Shown: positions 36,423 through 46,069 of the stretch, in pieces
Numbering within the stretch: position 1 is the stretch's first letter
Layout: every line of letters starts with the position of its first letter
Origin: an uncultured Thermogutta sp.
Lineage (GTDB): Bacteria > Planctomycetota > Planctomycetia > Pirellulales > Thermoguttaceae
NCBI GenBank assembly: GCA_937128505.1
Contig: CAKZMM010000023.1
Span: 1 to 52,007, forward strand
Direction of reading: 5' to 3'
Length of the DNA stretch: 52,007 bases
The notes under the pieces: model-generated
What the model was told of the DNA's origin: nothing
The model's input: only the letters and a program-made list of their open reading frames with translations
The model's database searches: none
Translations under genes and position numbers: made by a program

Positions 36423-37433
36423 ATGACACACCTCGGCTCAGCACCTTTGCATCGCTACGTATGCCTTGTGATGATGAGTTTCTTCATTCTGGCCTTGGCA
36501 GCCGTGGCAGGCGATCCGAAGCAGGCTTTTCTCGACCCCCGAGCGGCGGGGATTGACTTCGAGATTCAGGGAGAATACGTCGGCGAAATCGAGATGGACG
36601 GCTTACAAAAATTTGGTGTCCAGGTGATCGCCTTGGGCGATGGCGAGTTCCTGGCCTCCGGTTACTCTGGAGGGCTACCGGGCGACGGCTGGCTGGGCAC
36701 GGAAATCATCCAAGCCAAAGGCCGGCTCAAGGACGGCACGGTCCGCTTTGTCGTGCCGGAGGGAGACGGGGCCGGCATTTGGAAAGACGGCGTCATCACC
36801 GTGCAGAATATCTACGGTCAAGTCCTCGGTGAGCTGCATAAGGTGGAGCGGAAAAGCCCGACACTTGGCGCCCAGCCGCCGGAGGGGGCGATCGTGCTAT
36901 TTGACGGCCGTTCGGTCGATGCCTTCCAAGTCGGTCGGATGAGCGAGGATGGGCTGCTATGCGAAGGGGCGGTGAGCAAACAAAAGTTTCAAGATTTCAC
37001 CCTGCACATCGAGTTCCGCACTCCTTTCCAACCGTTTGCCCGCGGGCAAGCGCGGGGCAATAGCGGCTTTTATGCTCAGGGGCGCTACGAGGTTCAGATC
37101 CTCGACTCATTCGGGCTGACGGGCGAATCGAACGAGTGCGGCGGAATCTACGCCGTGGCTCGACCCAAGGTGAACATGTGCTTTCCGCCGCTTGCATGGC
37201 AAACGTATGATATCGAGTTTACCGCGGCGCGATTCGAAAACGGCAAAAAGGTGGCCAATGCGCGAATGACCGTCCGGCACAACGGCGTCTTGATCCACGA
37301 CAATGTGGAGCTTCCGGGACCCACGCGGGCAGCGATCGTGGCGGAGGAATCCCCCGAACCAGGGCCGGTATATCTTCAGGATCACGGGAACCCCGTGCGC
37401 TTTCGCAACATCTGGATCGTCGAAAAGAAGTGA
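36423..37433 (+). CDS. Secreted DUF1080 (3-keto-disaccharide hydrolase) protein
   Basis: A signal peptide (about 10-30, ending AAVAGDP) is followed by a short N-terminal domain and a C-terminal DUF1080 concanavalin-like sandwich. The latter is recognised by IVLFDGRSVDAF, DFTLHIEFRTPF, GNSGFYAQGRYEVQILDSFG and QDHGNPVRFRNIWI. Characterised DUF1080 members hydrolyse 3-keto-glycosides, and planctomycetes carry many paralogues; the substrate here is unknown. Length is 336 residues. The ATG has AGGAG about 9 bases upstream. The next gene is another secreted protein on the same strand, 275 bases on. Confidence 0.9.
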   Translation: MTHLGSAPLHRYVCLVMMSFFILALAAVAGDPKQAFLDPRAAGIDFEIQGEYVGEIEMDGLQKFGVQVIALGDGEFLASGYSGGLPGDGWLGTEIIQAKGRLKDGTVRFVVPEGDGAGIWKDGVITVQNIYGQVLGELHKVERKSPTLGAQPPEGAIVLFDGRSVDAFQVGRMSEDGLLCEGAVSKQKFQDFTLHIEFRTPFQPFARGQARGNSGFYAQGRYEVQILDSFGLTGESNECGGIYAVARPKVNMCFPPLAWQTYDIEFTAARFENGKKVANARMTVRHNGVLIHDNVELPGPTRAAIVAEESPEPGPVYLQDHGNPVRFRNIWIVEKK

Positions 37434-37708
37434 AAGTCGCAAAACCGCCTTCGGGATTGGAGGCCAGCACGCTCCCGCGTCTTCCCCAAAACCGGGGTAT
37501 TGCTCATGCTGCATCGATCCGGCTGAATGAAAGATCGGTCGGGAGAGTCGGCGAATCCTGCGATCAATCCGTCGCTTTGGTCCTGCGATCCATCAGAGGA
37601 TCCGCCGACGGTTCGCCGACTAGCCGCCGGGGCGAAATTGACACGAGTCCTACGTGGGACTTAGACGGCGGCACCCGGCGGTAAGCGAAGCTCCCTAAGG
37701 AGCGTGTT

Positions 37709-40700
37709 ATGGTTCGGTACTCCCTTAAGCCGCGATTCTGGGCTGGTTTTCTGCGGAGATCCGCGGCGATCCTTGCGGCGGTTGGATGGTGGATCGTCCT
37801 TGCGTCGGTAGCCCGGGGCCAAGGAGAGCTTGCGCTTCAAGAGAAAAAGCCTGCGTTTCAAGAGCAAGAGGTTGTCTTTCAAGGGCAAGAGCCGGCCTTC
37901 CAGGAGCGATCATTGTGCGGTAGCCGTTCTATGGATTCGGAGGCGACCGCCTCGGCTAAGGCGACTTCCGAATCCATTCCCGCCTCAGTGTTTCCTTCGA
38001 CGGAAGTCGCGAACCTTCTTGGGAAATTGACCGCCGATGCACCAAGCCCCAATGGCGGGGCGCCCAAAGGTCCGAAGGAGCCTTCGGCGGCAAGCGCCGG
38101 GGAGCTTTCATTGGTTCGGTACCGGCTCGAAACCTTGCAGGTAGCCGTGGAAGATCTGATACAAACATTTGGTTCCCGGTATCGGAATGGGGAAGAATAT
38201 CTTGCGCGAATCGCGCGGTTTCGGGCAGATTTGGAGGCCGGGCACAAGATCGACCTTGCCGCCTTCGAAAATCTCCGGCGAGAAGCCCTTTTGGCGAACC
38301 CCCTATTGGACTTGCCCGGGCTACTGGTGGTCAAACGTCGCAGCCGAGCCGACAATCCGGCTGAAAAGCACTTACGGGGTTTGTACCAACGCAGCCCGGG
38401 ATTGGAGTTCGGTTTTCCCTCGAATCACGAGTGCAACTCGTCTTTGCCACGCACCGGTTACGATAACGAGATTGCCCTGCTGAGACCGGTCGGTCCCACC
38501 GGCACATGGTCCACGGTTTATCGACCCGAAGACGGCGGCTATGTGGGCGAAATAGATCTCCATGGGGATGCGGAGCGGTTACTTTTCACCAAATCCGATG
38601 AAACCAACTGGAAAATCTTCGAGGTTCGGGTCGATGGCTCCGGCCTGCGACAAGTTTCCCATCTGCCGGAGGATGTCGACTGCATGGATCCCTGCTACTT
38701 GCCCGACGGAGGGATCCTGTTCGGTTCCACGGCCTCGTATCAGTCAGTCCCCTGCTGGCACGGACTGAAGTGGGTGGTTCACCTATACCGAATGAATGCC
38801 GATGGGGGAAATATCCGTCAGCTTTGCTTCGATCAGGATCACAACTTGCACCCGGCGGTCCTACCGAACGGACAAGTGGTCTATCACCGTTGGGACTACA
38901 CGGGGCCAAATCATATCTTTTTGCGGCAGCTGATGGTGATGAATCCGGACGGCACCGGTCAACGGGCAATTTACGGGAGCAACTCCTGGTTTCCCAATGC
39001 TCTTTATTTTCCCCGGCCTCTGCCGGGAAAAGATAACCAACTGGTGGCGATCCTCTCGGGCTATCACGGTGTGCATCGGATGGGGCAGCTTGTGGTGCTC
39101 GACATCAATCGGGGCTGGTATGAGGCCGCGGGGTTGGTGCGGCGTATCTCTGGCAAGGGGGAGCTCATTCGGCCGATGATCCGCGATAACCTCGTGGACG
39201 AGGATTGGCCGAAATTCCTGCACCCATTTCCGCTGAGCGAAAAGTACTTCTTGGTCTCCGCATGGCCGGGGCCGAAGGAATCTTGGGGGATTTACCTTGC
39301 GGATATTTTCGATAATTTGATTCCGCTGAAGCTGGAACCGCCTTGGGGGCTTTTCGAACCGGTGCCGCTGCGGCGTCAGCCAGTGCCGCCGGTCCTTCCC
39401 GATCGGACCGTTCCCTCCCGGGAAGATGCCACCTGCTATCTGCACGATATTTACGCAGGGCCAGGGCTGGAAGGCGTTCCGCGGGGCACCATCTGCGCGT
39501 TGCGGATCGTTGCTTATCATTTCGGTTATCGGCATTTAGCCGGTCCGGACCTCATCGGCTATGGCGGACCTTGGGAAGTGATGCGAATCCTGGGCACGGT
39601 GCCGGTGGAAGAGGATGGTTCGGCCCATTTCCGCATCCCGGCTTGCACGCCCATTGCGGTGCAGGCCTTGGACGCCGAAGGGAAGGCCGTCCAGTTGATG
39701 CGAAGCTGGTTTACGGCGATGCGTGGCGAGGAATTGTCCTGCATCGGTTGCCACGAACAACCCCGGGATGTGCCGGCACCGCGAGTGAGCCGAGCCGCCC
39801 TGCGCGCACCGGATGAAATCGAGCCATGGTTTGGGCCGCCGCGGGGTTTCGATTTCACGCGGGAAGTGCAGCCGGTGCTCGACCGGTATTGTGTGCACTG
39901 CCACCGTGGGCCGGAGGGCGTTTTTCCCGATCTGCGTCGCGCGGAGGCGGTGCCAGAATACCGCGGCAGGCGGATTAGCGACTTGGGGGTCAAGCGGCTG
40001 CATCCGGAAATCCTCGCGGCTACCGGTGGTGTGTTTCGCTATAGTCCGGCATACGAAGCCCTTCTCCCTTACGTTCGGCGGGTGGGGATTGAGGATGATG
40101 TCAGCCTCTTGATCCCCGGCGAGTATCACGTCGATACAAGCCCGCTGGTGCGGATTCTTCGCAAAGGGCACGCCGGCGTGCGGTTAGACGCCCAGTCGTG
40201 GGATCGTTTCATCACCTGGATCGACCTGAACGCTCCCTTTCACGGCACGTGGAGCCAGGTGCATCCTGTGCCGGAAAAAGCACATGAGCGACGGATGGAG
40301 CTTCGGCGACTTTATGGTGGCCCGAGCGATGATCCGGAGCAAATGCCCGCCATATCCGATTCGGTGCTTGAGCCGGTGATCCCTGCTGCTTTAGAGCCGC
40401 CGGCTCTACCCGCGCTGGATGACTGGCCTTGGAAGCCGGAGCAAGCCGCCGCGTTGCAGCGGAATGGAAAAGGAGCGATTCGGCGTCTGCCTTTGGGTGA
40501 AGGCGAGTGGCTGGAAATGGTGTGGATCCCGCCGGGGCGATTTGTGATGGGCGATCCGCGCGGAGAGCCCGACGAATGGCCACCGTGCGTCGTGGAAATC
40601 GGAAAGCCTTTTTGGATCAGTGCCCATGAAATCACCAACCGCCAGTTCCGGTTGTTCCGGCCGGAGCATTCCAGCCGATATTACCAGAAGTTGCATGCGC

Positions 40701-41311
40701 GGAGCGATGACCAGGGGCTTTCGCTGGATGAGCCGGACCAGCCGGTGGTGCGCGTCTCATGGGTCGAAGCGATGCAGTTTTGTGATTGGCTTACGGAGAA
40801 ACTGGGTGAACGGTTTTCCCTCCCCGCGGAGGCTCAGTGGGAATATGCCTGTCGAGCCGGGACGGCCACGGCCTTAAATTACGGGGAGCTGTCGGAAGAC
40901 TTCTCAGCCTGGGCCAACCTGTTGGACCGAAGTTATGTCCAGGGATGGCCGCAGATTACCGGGGGATTGGAACATTTAGTAGTGGATGGGGCCGAACTGG
41001 CGGAGCTTCGGTTTGACGATCGCGCGGCGGTGACCGCTGCTGTGAAGAGTTATCGTCCCAACCGCTGGGGGCTTTACGATATGCACGGCAATGTGGCGGA
41101 ATGGACCCGAAGCGATTATCGGCCTTATCCCTATGACGAGGACGACGGTCGGCACAGCTTGGACCTGCGAACCCGGAAAGTGGTGCGGGGAGGTTCGTTC
41201 TTCGATCCGCCGAGGTTTTCCCGCTCGGCGCATCGGTGGGCTTACCCGGCTTGGCAGCGGGTTTTCAATGTGGGTTTTCGCGTCGTTTGTGAGGACAAGG
41301 CGGTCGAGTAG
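37709..41311 (+). CDS. Secreted HzsA-like dihaem protein with SUMF1 domain
   Basis: A 1,200-residue exported protein. After a signal peptide (about 10-38) come 7-residue repeats (FQEQEVV, FQGQEPA) and a Ser/Ala-rich stretch. Residues about 230-640 form a PD40/TolB-like propeller resembling the hydrazine synthase alpha subunit (MDPCYLPDGGILFGS, LHPAVLPNGQVVYHRWDY). Two haem-type sites follow: CIGCH (678-682) and CVHCH (728-732). A C-terminal SUMF1/FGE fold starts near 925 (LEMVWIPPGRFVMGDPRGEP, FSLPAEAQWEYACRAGT, RGGSFFDPPRFSRSAHRW, NVGFRV). The active-site cysteine pair of formylglycine-generating enzyme is absent, so that activity is unlikely. Hydrazine synthesis is also not implied. AAGGAG precedes the ATG by 8 bases. 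Confidence 0.82.
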   Translation: MVRYSLKPRFWAGFLRRSAAILAAVGWWIVLASVARGQGELALQEKKPAFQEQEVVFQGQEPAFQERSLCGSRSMDSEATASAKATSESIPASVFPSTEVANLLGKLTADAPSPNGGAPKGPKEPSAASAGELSLVRYRLETLQVAVEDLIQTFGSRYRNGEEYLARIARFRADLEAGHKIDLAAFENLRREALLANPLLDLPGLLVVKRRSRADNPAEKHLRGLYQRSPGLEFGFPSNHECNSSLPRTGYDNEIALLRPVGPTGTWSTVYRPEDGGYVGEIDLHGDAERLLFTKSDETNWKIFEVRVDGSGLRQVSHLPEDVDCMDPCYLPDGGILFGSTASYQSVPCWHGLKWVVHLYRMNADGGNIRQLCFDQDHNLHPAVLPNGQVVYHRWDYTGPNHIFLRQLMVMNPDGTGQRAIYGSNSWFPNALYFPRPLPGKDNQLVAILSGYHGVHRMGQLVVLDINRGWYEAAGLVRRISGKGELIRPMIRDNLVDEDWPKFLHPFPLSEKYFLVSAWPGPKESWGIYLADIFDNLIPLKLEPPWGLFEPVPLRRQPVPPVLPDRTVPSREDATCYLHDIYAGPGLEGVPRGTICALRIVAYHFGYRHLAGPDLIGYGGPWEVMRILGTVPVEEDGSAHFRIPACTPIAVQALDAEGKAVQLMRSWFTAMRGEELSCIGCHEQPRDVPAPRVSRAALRAPDEIEPWFGPPRGFDFTREVQPVLDRYCVHCHRGPEGVFPDLRRAEAVPEYRGRRISDLGVKRLHPEILAATGGVFRYSPAYEALLPYVRRVGIEDDVSLLIPGEYHVDTSPLVRILRKGHAGVRLDAQSWDRFITWIDLNAPFHGTWSQVHPVPEKAHERRMELRRLYGGPSDDPEQMPAISDSVLEPVIPAALEPPALPALDDWPWKPEQAAALQRNGKGAIRRLPLGEGEWLEMVWIPPGRFVMGDPRGEPDEWPPCVVEIGKPFWISAHEITNRQFRLFRPEHSSRYYQKLHARSDDQGLSLDEPDQPVVRVSWVEAMQFCDWLTEKLGERFSLPAEAQWEYACRAGTATALNYGELSEDFSAWANLLDRSYVQGWPQITGGLEHLVVDGAELAELRFDDRAAVTAAVKSYRPNRWGLYDMHGNVAEWTRSDYRPYPYDEDDGRHSLDLRTRKVVRGGSFFDPPRFSRSAHRWAYPAWQRVFNVGFRVVCEDKAVE
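37834..37910 (+). repeat. 21-bp in-frame tandem repeats
   Basis: Units of 21 bases around tttcaagagcaagag encode LQEKKPA, FQEQEVV, FQGQEPA and FQERS just after the signal peptide of the 1,200-residue protein. Confidence 0.8.
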
Positions 41312-41649
41312 CGACGACCGGCCGAGGTGGCCCGAGGAAACGCTTTTTCCGAGCACCGTTATTTCAGATTCGTCGCCAGCCCCCCCGTTGAGAGAATGTC
41401 GCCTTTATTTTTTCGGCCTGCCGTATAGTGTGGTTACTTATCTCGCGCTTGTCCTGAGCGAAGGCTTTCCCGCACCTCAATGGATTTTTGGGCCTTACCA
41501 TGGATATCAGGTTTTTGGGTCTTGCCGGGCGAACCGGCGGGAAGGTCCGGCAACGGTCACTTTGTCCCTTGTGACAATTCAGCCGACTTTCTAAGCTGAA
41601 AGAAAAGGAACTAGGGTCCCCCGCAATCGAGTGAAGATCAAGTACGGTC
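41312..41649. other. Gap before tmk
   Basis: No gene or repeat of note. A plus-strand frame (41091-41594) mostly overlaps the preceding gene and is a shadow. Confidence 0.5.
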
Positions 41650-42273
41650 ATGTTCATTTGCATCGAAGGTGCGGATGGCGTCGGCAAGACCACGCAGGTG
41701 AAGCTTCTCGAGAGAGCCCTGATTGACCGGGGTTACGACGTTCTTTGTTGCCGCGACCCGGGAAGCACGCCCCTCGGCGAGGCTATCCGGAAACTGCTGC
41801 TCGATCGGCTGGAGATCCCCATAGGGTCTCGGGCGGAAATGCTTCTGTATATGGCGGCGAGATCCCAATTGGTTGAGGAGGTCATTTTGCCGGCCTTGAA
41901 AGAGGGAAAAATCGTTATCAGCGACCGCTACCTTTTGTCCAACGTGGCCTATCAGGGCTATGGCGGCGGTTTGGAACCCACGATGCTTTGGGCCATCGGC
42001 GAGGCCGCTACTCAGGGGGTTATGCCGGATCTGACCATTGTGCTGGATCTTCCGCCGGAGCTTGCCTGCGAGCGTCGCCCCCAAAACACCGACCGGTTAG
42101 AGGCCCGCGGGATCGAGTTTCAACACCGGGTAAGGTTGGGCTTTTTGGAAGAGGGGGCCAAACAGCCGGGGATCATCCAAGTGATCGACGCATCGCCGGA
42201 TCCGCTCGCTGTCCACCAGCGGATCCTGGAACTGGTGCTGCCCCCTTTGGAGGCGAAAAAGGCTGTTTTTTAG
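41650..42273 (+). CDS. tmk: Thymidylate kinase
   Basis: Phosphorylates dTMP to dTDP for DNA synthesis; cytoplasmic. The P-loop is GADGVGKTT (7-15). RDPGSTPLGE (35-44) is the family's REPGGTPLGE with Asp for Glu and Ser for Gly. SDRYLLSNVAYQG (91-103) is the DRY motif, and RRPQNTDRLEARG (142-154) the LID region. The 207 residues are typical. The ribosome-binding site is weak. aroA follows closely (15 bases), so the two are probably co-transcribed. Confidence 0.94.
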   Translation: MFICIEGADGVGKTTQVKLLERALIDRGYDVLCCRDPGSTPLGEAIRKLLLDRLEIPIGSRAEMLLYMAARSQLVEEVILPALKEGKIVISDRYLLSNVAYQGYGGGLEPTMLWAIGEAATQGVMPDLTIVLDLPPELACERRPQNTDRLEARGIEFQHRVRLGFLEEGAKQPGIIQVIDASPDPLAVHQRILELVLPPLEAKKAVF

Positions 42274-42288
42274 ATTGGGGAGTTGCCC

Positions 42289-43581
42289 ATGGAGGCAATC
42301 TGTATGCGGCCGGTAGGGCCGATTCGTGGCAAGATTCGGCCCCCGGGTTCGAAGAGTATTACCAATCGGGCTTTAGTCTGTGCTGCTTTGGCGGCCGGTA
42401 CGTCGCGATTGACAGGTGCCCTGTTCAGCGAAGACACCGAAGTGATGATCGCCGCACTGCGGGAGTTGGGAATTGCCGTGGAGGCAGCTCCCGAGGCGGA
42501 AAGCATCAGCGTGCACGGTTGTGGGGGGCGAATCCCCGTTTCCACGGCGAAGCTCTATACCGCCAATAGCGGTACTACGATGCGTTTCTTGACGGCGATA
42601 GTCTCGCTGGGGGCTGGGGAATACTGGCTGGATGGCTCGCCGCGGATGCGGGAACGCCCGATCGCCGATCTCGTGGAGGCATTGCGCCAGCTTGGCGTGG
42701 AGGCTTGGAGTGTATATGAGAACGGATGTCCACCTGTGCGTATTTACAGTACCAGAGGCTTCCGCGGCCGGGCACAGGTTGCCGGCAATATCTCCAGCCA
42801 ATTTTTAAGCGGACTTCTCATGGCTATGCCGTGTGCCCCAGGACCGGTGGAGCTGATGGTCAGCGGCGAGCTGGTTTCCGTTCCTTATGTGGAAATGACG
42901 CTGGGCGTAATGCGGGCATTCGGGGCCCAAGTGGAGCACGAGCAATTGCGGCGGTTTTTCAGCCCCGGAAACCTGGGGTATCAGGCCCGGGAATACGCCG
43001 TGGAACCTGATGCTTCCGCAGCAAGTTACTTCCTGGCTGCCGCGGCCGTAAGCGGAGGGGAAATAAGCGTCCTGGGCCTCGGCGCAGAAAGTTTGCAAGG
43101 AGACGTCCGTTTTTGTGACTGCCTTCAGGCCATGGGTTGCCATGTGGAGTACGCGACCGATCGTATCACCCTGCGTGGGGGGCCACTTCGCGGGATCGAG
43201 GTGGATATGAATGCCATCAGCGACACCGTTCCCACATTAGCCGTGGTTGCCCTCTTTGCGGCAGGACCGACGACGATCCGGGGCGTTGCCCACATCCGTC
43301 ATAAAGAAACCGACCGGATCAAAGCGGTGGCCACGGAACTGCGGAAATTAGGTGCCCAAGTCGAGGAGTTTGCTGACGGAATGCGGATTGTGCCCGGACC
43401 GCTTCAGGGAGCGGTTATCGATACTTACGACGATCATCGCATGGCGATGAGCTTTGCCGTGGCTGGATTGCGGCAGCCCGGCGTGGTGATTCGAAATCCT
43501 GCCTGCACGGCCAAGACGTATCCGCAGTTTTTCGACGATCTTCGGAAATTAGCAGGCCCTTGCTTTACGGAAGCCGGCTGA
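42289..43581 (+). CDS. aroA: EPSP synthase
   Basis: 3-phosphoshikimate 1-carboxyvinyltransferase, the sixth step of the shikimate pathway. [12 protein letters not shown] (18-29), NSGTTMRFL (93-101), [29 protein letters not shown] and [15 protein letters not shown] are all family signatures for shikimate-3-phosphate and PEP binding. The 430 residues match. ATG 42289 is preferred to TTG 42283: GGGGAG sits 9 bases before the ATG but touches the TTG. Confidence 0.96.
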   Translation: MEAICMRPVGPIRGKIRPPGSKSITNRALVCAALAAGTSRLTGALFSEDTEVMIAALRELGIAVEAAPEAESISVHGCGGRIPVSTAKLYTANSGTTMRFLTAIVSLGAGEYWLDGSPRMRERPIADLVEALRQLGVEAWSVYENGCPPVRIYSTRGFRGRAQVAGNISSQFLSGLLMAMPCAPGPVELMVSGELVSVPYVEMTLGVMRAFGAQVEHEQLRRFFSPGNLGYQAREYAVEPDASAASYFLAAAAVSGGEISVLGLGAESLQGDVRFCDCLQAMGCHVEYATDRITLRGGPLRGIEVDMNAISDTVPTLAVVALFAAGPTTIRGVAHIRHKETDRIKAVATELRKLGAQVEEFADGMRIVPGPLQGAVIDTYDDHRMAMSFAVAGLRQPGVVIRNPACTAKTYPQFFDDLRKLAGPCFTEAG

Positions 43582-43819
43582 GCCAACTCGCGGGACCCGG
43601 ATGGGTAAATGGTTAGCGGAAAGCCGACGGTCCTCAAGGCTTTGAGCGTTTGCAAGACGATTTCCCCCAGCGTGAACTCTGAAGGCAACCCTCTCGCGGG
43701 GCTTTTGGGGCGAATCGAACTGTGTTGAAGAAACCTCGTTGACATAGTCGCAAGAAGCAAGGATTAGCCCCAAGGAAACGTTGCCGAAAGATTCGGGCGT
43801 GTAGCCACCGCCACCTGGG

Positions 43820-44164
43820 TCAGGGTCGGTTCAAACGCGAGTGCAATTCGCCTTCCTTAGATGCCGACAAATTCTGCGCCGGCAGCGGATCGGCAGCCGG
43901 TAAATCTTGCGGCAAACCTTGTTGGCCGAGGGCGTGACCGGAACGCCCGTTGCTGGCAGGGCCGGACTTTTTGACGAGTCCTGAGTGCGCGGATTCCGCG
44001 GGACCGTCTTCCAGCAAGCCTCCCGAGCGATCCGCGGCCTTCTCCTGAGCCACGAATTGCCCGCCGCAGTGCCGACAAATCACCCGCTTACCTAGATAGG
44101 AAATCCTTATGATAAGCCTTCGGCCACAAACAGGGCATTGAGCAGTAAAGGCTAAACCGGCCAT
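43820..44164 (-). CDS. Zinc-ribbon protein
   Basis: A 114-residue protein whose first 45 residues form a zinc ribbon (CPVC at 10-13, CRHC at 30-33). The rest is Gly/Pro/Ser/Ala-rich and probably disordered. Such short zinc-ribbon proteins, often with longer C-terminal domains, are common in planctomycetes. GAGGA about 7 bases before the ATG supports the start. The target is unknown. Confidence 0.72.
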   Translation of the reverse strand: MAGLAFTAQCPVCGRRLIIRISYLGKRVICRHCGGQFVAQEKAADRSGGLLEDGPAESAHSGLVKKSGPASNGRSGHALGQQGLPQDLPAADPLPAQNLSASKEGELHSRLNRP

Positions 44165-44949
44165 GGTTTTTCCTCGTTTTGTCCGCTCTCCCGCTTTAGA
44201 TTGAAATGAGGCAGAAGAAGTTTAAGGATGTCCCCACGCTTAGACAATCCCCCAAACTCGGCAAAATTTTTCGTTAATCGAAATGAAAATCCGGAAAAGA
44301 GTAGGGCACGTAGCCCTCAAATTCGCAGACAGGCTGTATCAGTCACACTTGTCGCTAGCTAAGTGATCGACCCTACTCGTCCACTTCTAAAGTTTACGAC
44401 TTATACGAGATCAATTACTCGAAGTCGGCGCAAGCTTTGCGGAAAGCTACACGCAGCTTACTCCGGCCCCCCGGTCGTGCTGAATCCTTCAACAAGCACC
44501 GCGGCCTTCCGGCGTTTTGGCCAGGACCGACGGCTAGCCTCGCCTTTTGCGGCCCTTCCTGTATCCTTTTGCCCAAAGCCATTTTGAAATGCGAAAATCG
44601 CAATAAACGGGCCGACTTACCGCGGGTACCTCCTACCCCTTTGCCACACCTAACTGGCAGTGTGCGGGCTATGTACCAAATGCCTGACGGTTCGATCCCT
44701 TAAACGCTGAAAACACCACACCTATGACGAGTGTGGCGGCCTAATGCAAGTAACGTATTATTCCCAAGGTGCTAGCTTAAAGGGGTGTAGCTCGGCCTAA
44801 TGCAAACCCCCAAATAAGGGCGTCCAAGGCCATCATGCGTTTCCTGCGATGCGTTCCTGAACTGCATTCCGGTGGCTCCGCCGGTGGCTCGACCAGCGGG
44901 TGCACTGGCTCCGGGCACCTCGTCCTCGCGGACTTTTCACAAGCTAGAC

Positions 44950-44993
44950 TCGGGCACAAACAAATAGAGGATCGGGCACAAACAAACAGAGAA
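44950..44993. repeat. 22-bp tandem duplication
   Basis: tcgggcacaaacaaatagag begins at 44950 and tcgggcacaaacaaacagag at 44972. The copies differ at two of 22 positions. Confidence 0.9.
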
Positions 44994-45510
44994 TAGGCGA
45001 CCAAAAGTCTATGATATTAACTCGGGGTTGGAAAAGTAAAGGAAAAACCTCGGCTATCTAATGCATGCAAGCAAGGCTTTCGCGGGTTGACGTTTGCTTG
45101 ATAGGGATTATTTCGAAAAAACGGGCCTAAACTCCCCGAGGCAATTCCCCCACTTGTGCCAGCCTAGGCATTCTCCCGGCCAATTTTCAGCTCCCCGGTG
45201 AGCAAAGGTCGTGCCCCATTACCGATGCCGTCGAGCACTGATACTTTTCAGTACTGCTGGTGAGAGAATGATTCGCCGCCCTCTCCCCAACTATTAGATT
45301 TGACAATCATCCGCACGCCCCACTGATGAGTTGATCTGCCCATGTTTTCCGTTCGAAGAGCGGACCGTTTTCACCACGGAAGACGGCTACACCTATTTAC
45401 CATCCTCCGGGCGTTTACGGACCAACCGCATGCGAGCGAGCATGAAAAGGGCGTGGGGGACATCCTCCGCGCACGCATGAAGCAACCTTCGGGGATCAAG
45501 TATTCGTTTG

Positions 45511-45640
45511 GATCGGGAAATGCACATCCTCGAATCGGAAAATAAGCACCATTGAATCAGGGAATGGACAATCTTTGAAGCGCGGAATGCACACTATTGG
45601 CTCGGGCAATAGACAGCGCTGAATTGGCGAAAGCAAACCC
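45511..45640. repeat. Degenerate ~22-bp array, five to six units
   Basis: Successive units run atcgggaaatgcacatcctcga, atcggaaaataagcaccattga, atcagggaatggacaatctttga, gcgcggaatgcacactattgg and ctcgggcaatagacagcgctga, then a weak sixth. The period is about 22 with much divergence. It is noncoding. Confidence 0.7.
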
Positions 45641-45981
45641 CGTTGCGGCTCATCGGTTGCGAACCTAATGTCCGCGGCAACTTCCGGCACCGGATCCTGC
45701 GATCCGTCAGTGCGTCTGTGCTGCTAGGCTCCGCCGGGCGAAAACATCAGGAGCTATTAGAAGTCCGCACGATGGCCTCAAGGATTCAGGCTATCCACGC
45801 TCGCAAGGCGCAACTTTCTCGGATGAATCGCATGTTCTCGGGCAAACCCGTATGAGCAAGTCGGTCACTACTCGCATTAGAAATCACCGCTCCGCGGCAG
45901 CTTGCGAGTGTTTTGCGTAGCTTCCGGTTCCTCAGCCGCCGGAGTGGGAGGTTCGTCTCAGAGAAAAGCTCAGGTCCATTT

Positions 45982-46013
45982 CAGATGAGAGCTCATTCAG
46001 ATAAGAGCTCATC
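45982..46013. repeat. 16-bp tandem duplication
   Basis: cagatgagagctcatt (45982) is followed by cagataagagctcatc (45998). It lies just downstream of the permease gene's stop. Confidence 0.85.
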
Positions 46014-46069
46014 ATGTGTCGAGCTGCGGGTTCCGCCGCTGGCACTACAGCCTAGAACTGCCCTAAAGC

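Larger units (their letters stand above)
44165..46069. other. 1.9-kb noncoding stretch, repeat-rich
   Basis: This is the longest gap in the window. No open frame on either strand shows a ribosome-binding site plus family features. It contains three separate repeat blocks, listed individually, and an imperfect hairpin at about 45234-45260. Confidence 0.6.

Noticed and set aside
45234-45262. Hairpin agcactga...tcagtactgct as a terminator
   Set aside because: The stem is bulged by three bases, is not followed by a T run, and no gene ends nearby.
45511-45640. CRISPR array
   Set aside because: Units are only about 22 bases, not identical, and are not separated by unique spacers; no cas genes are present.
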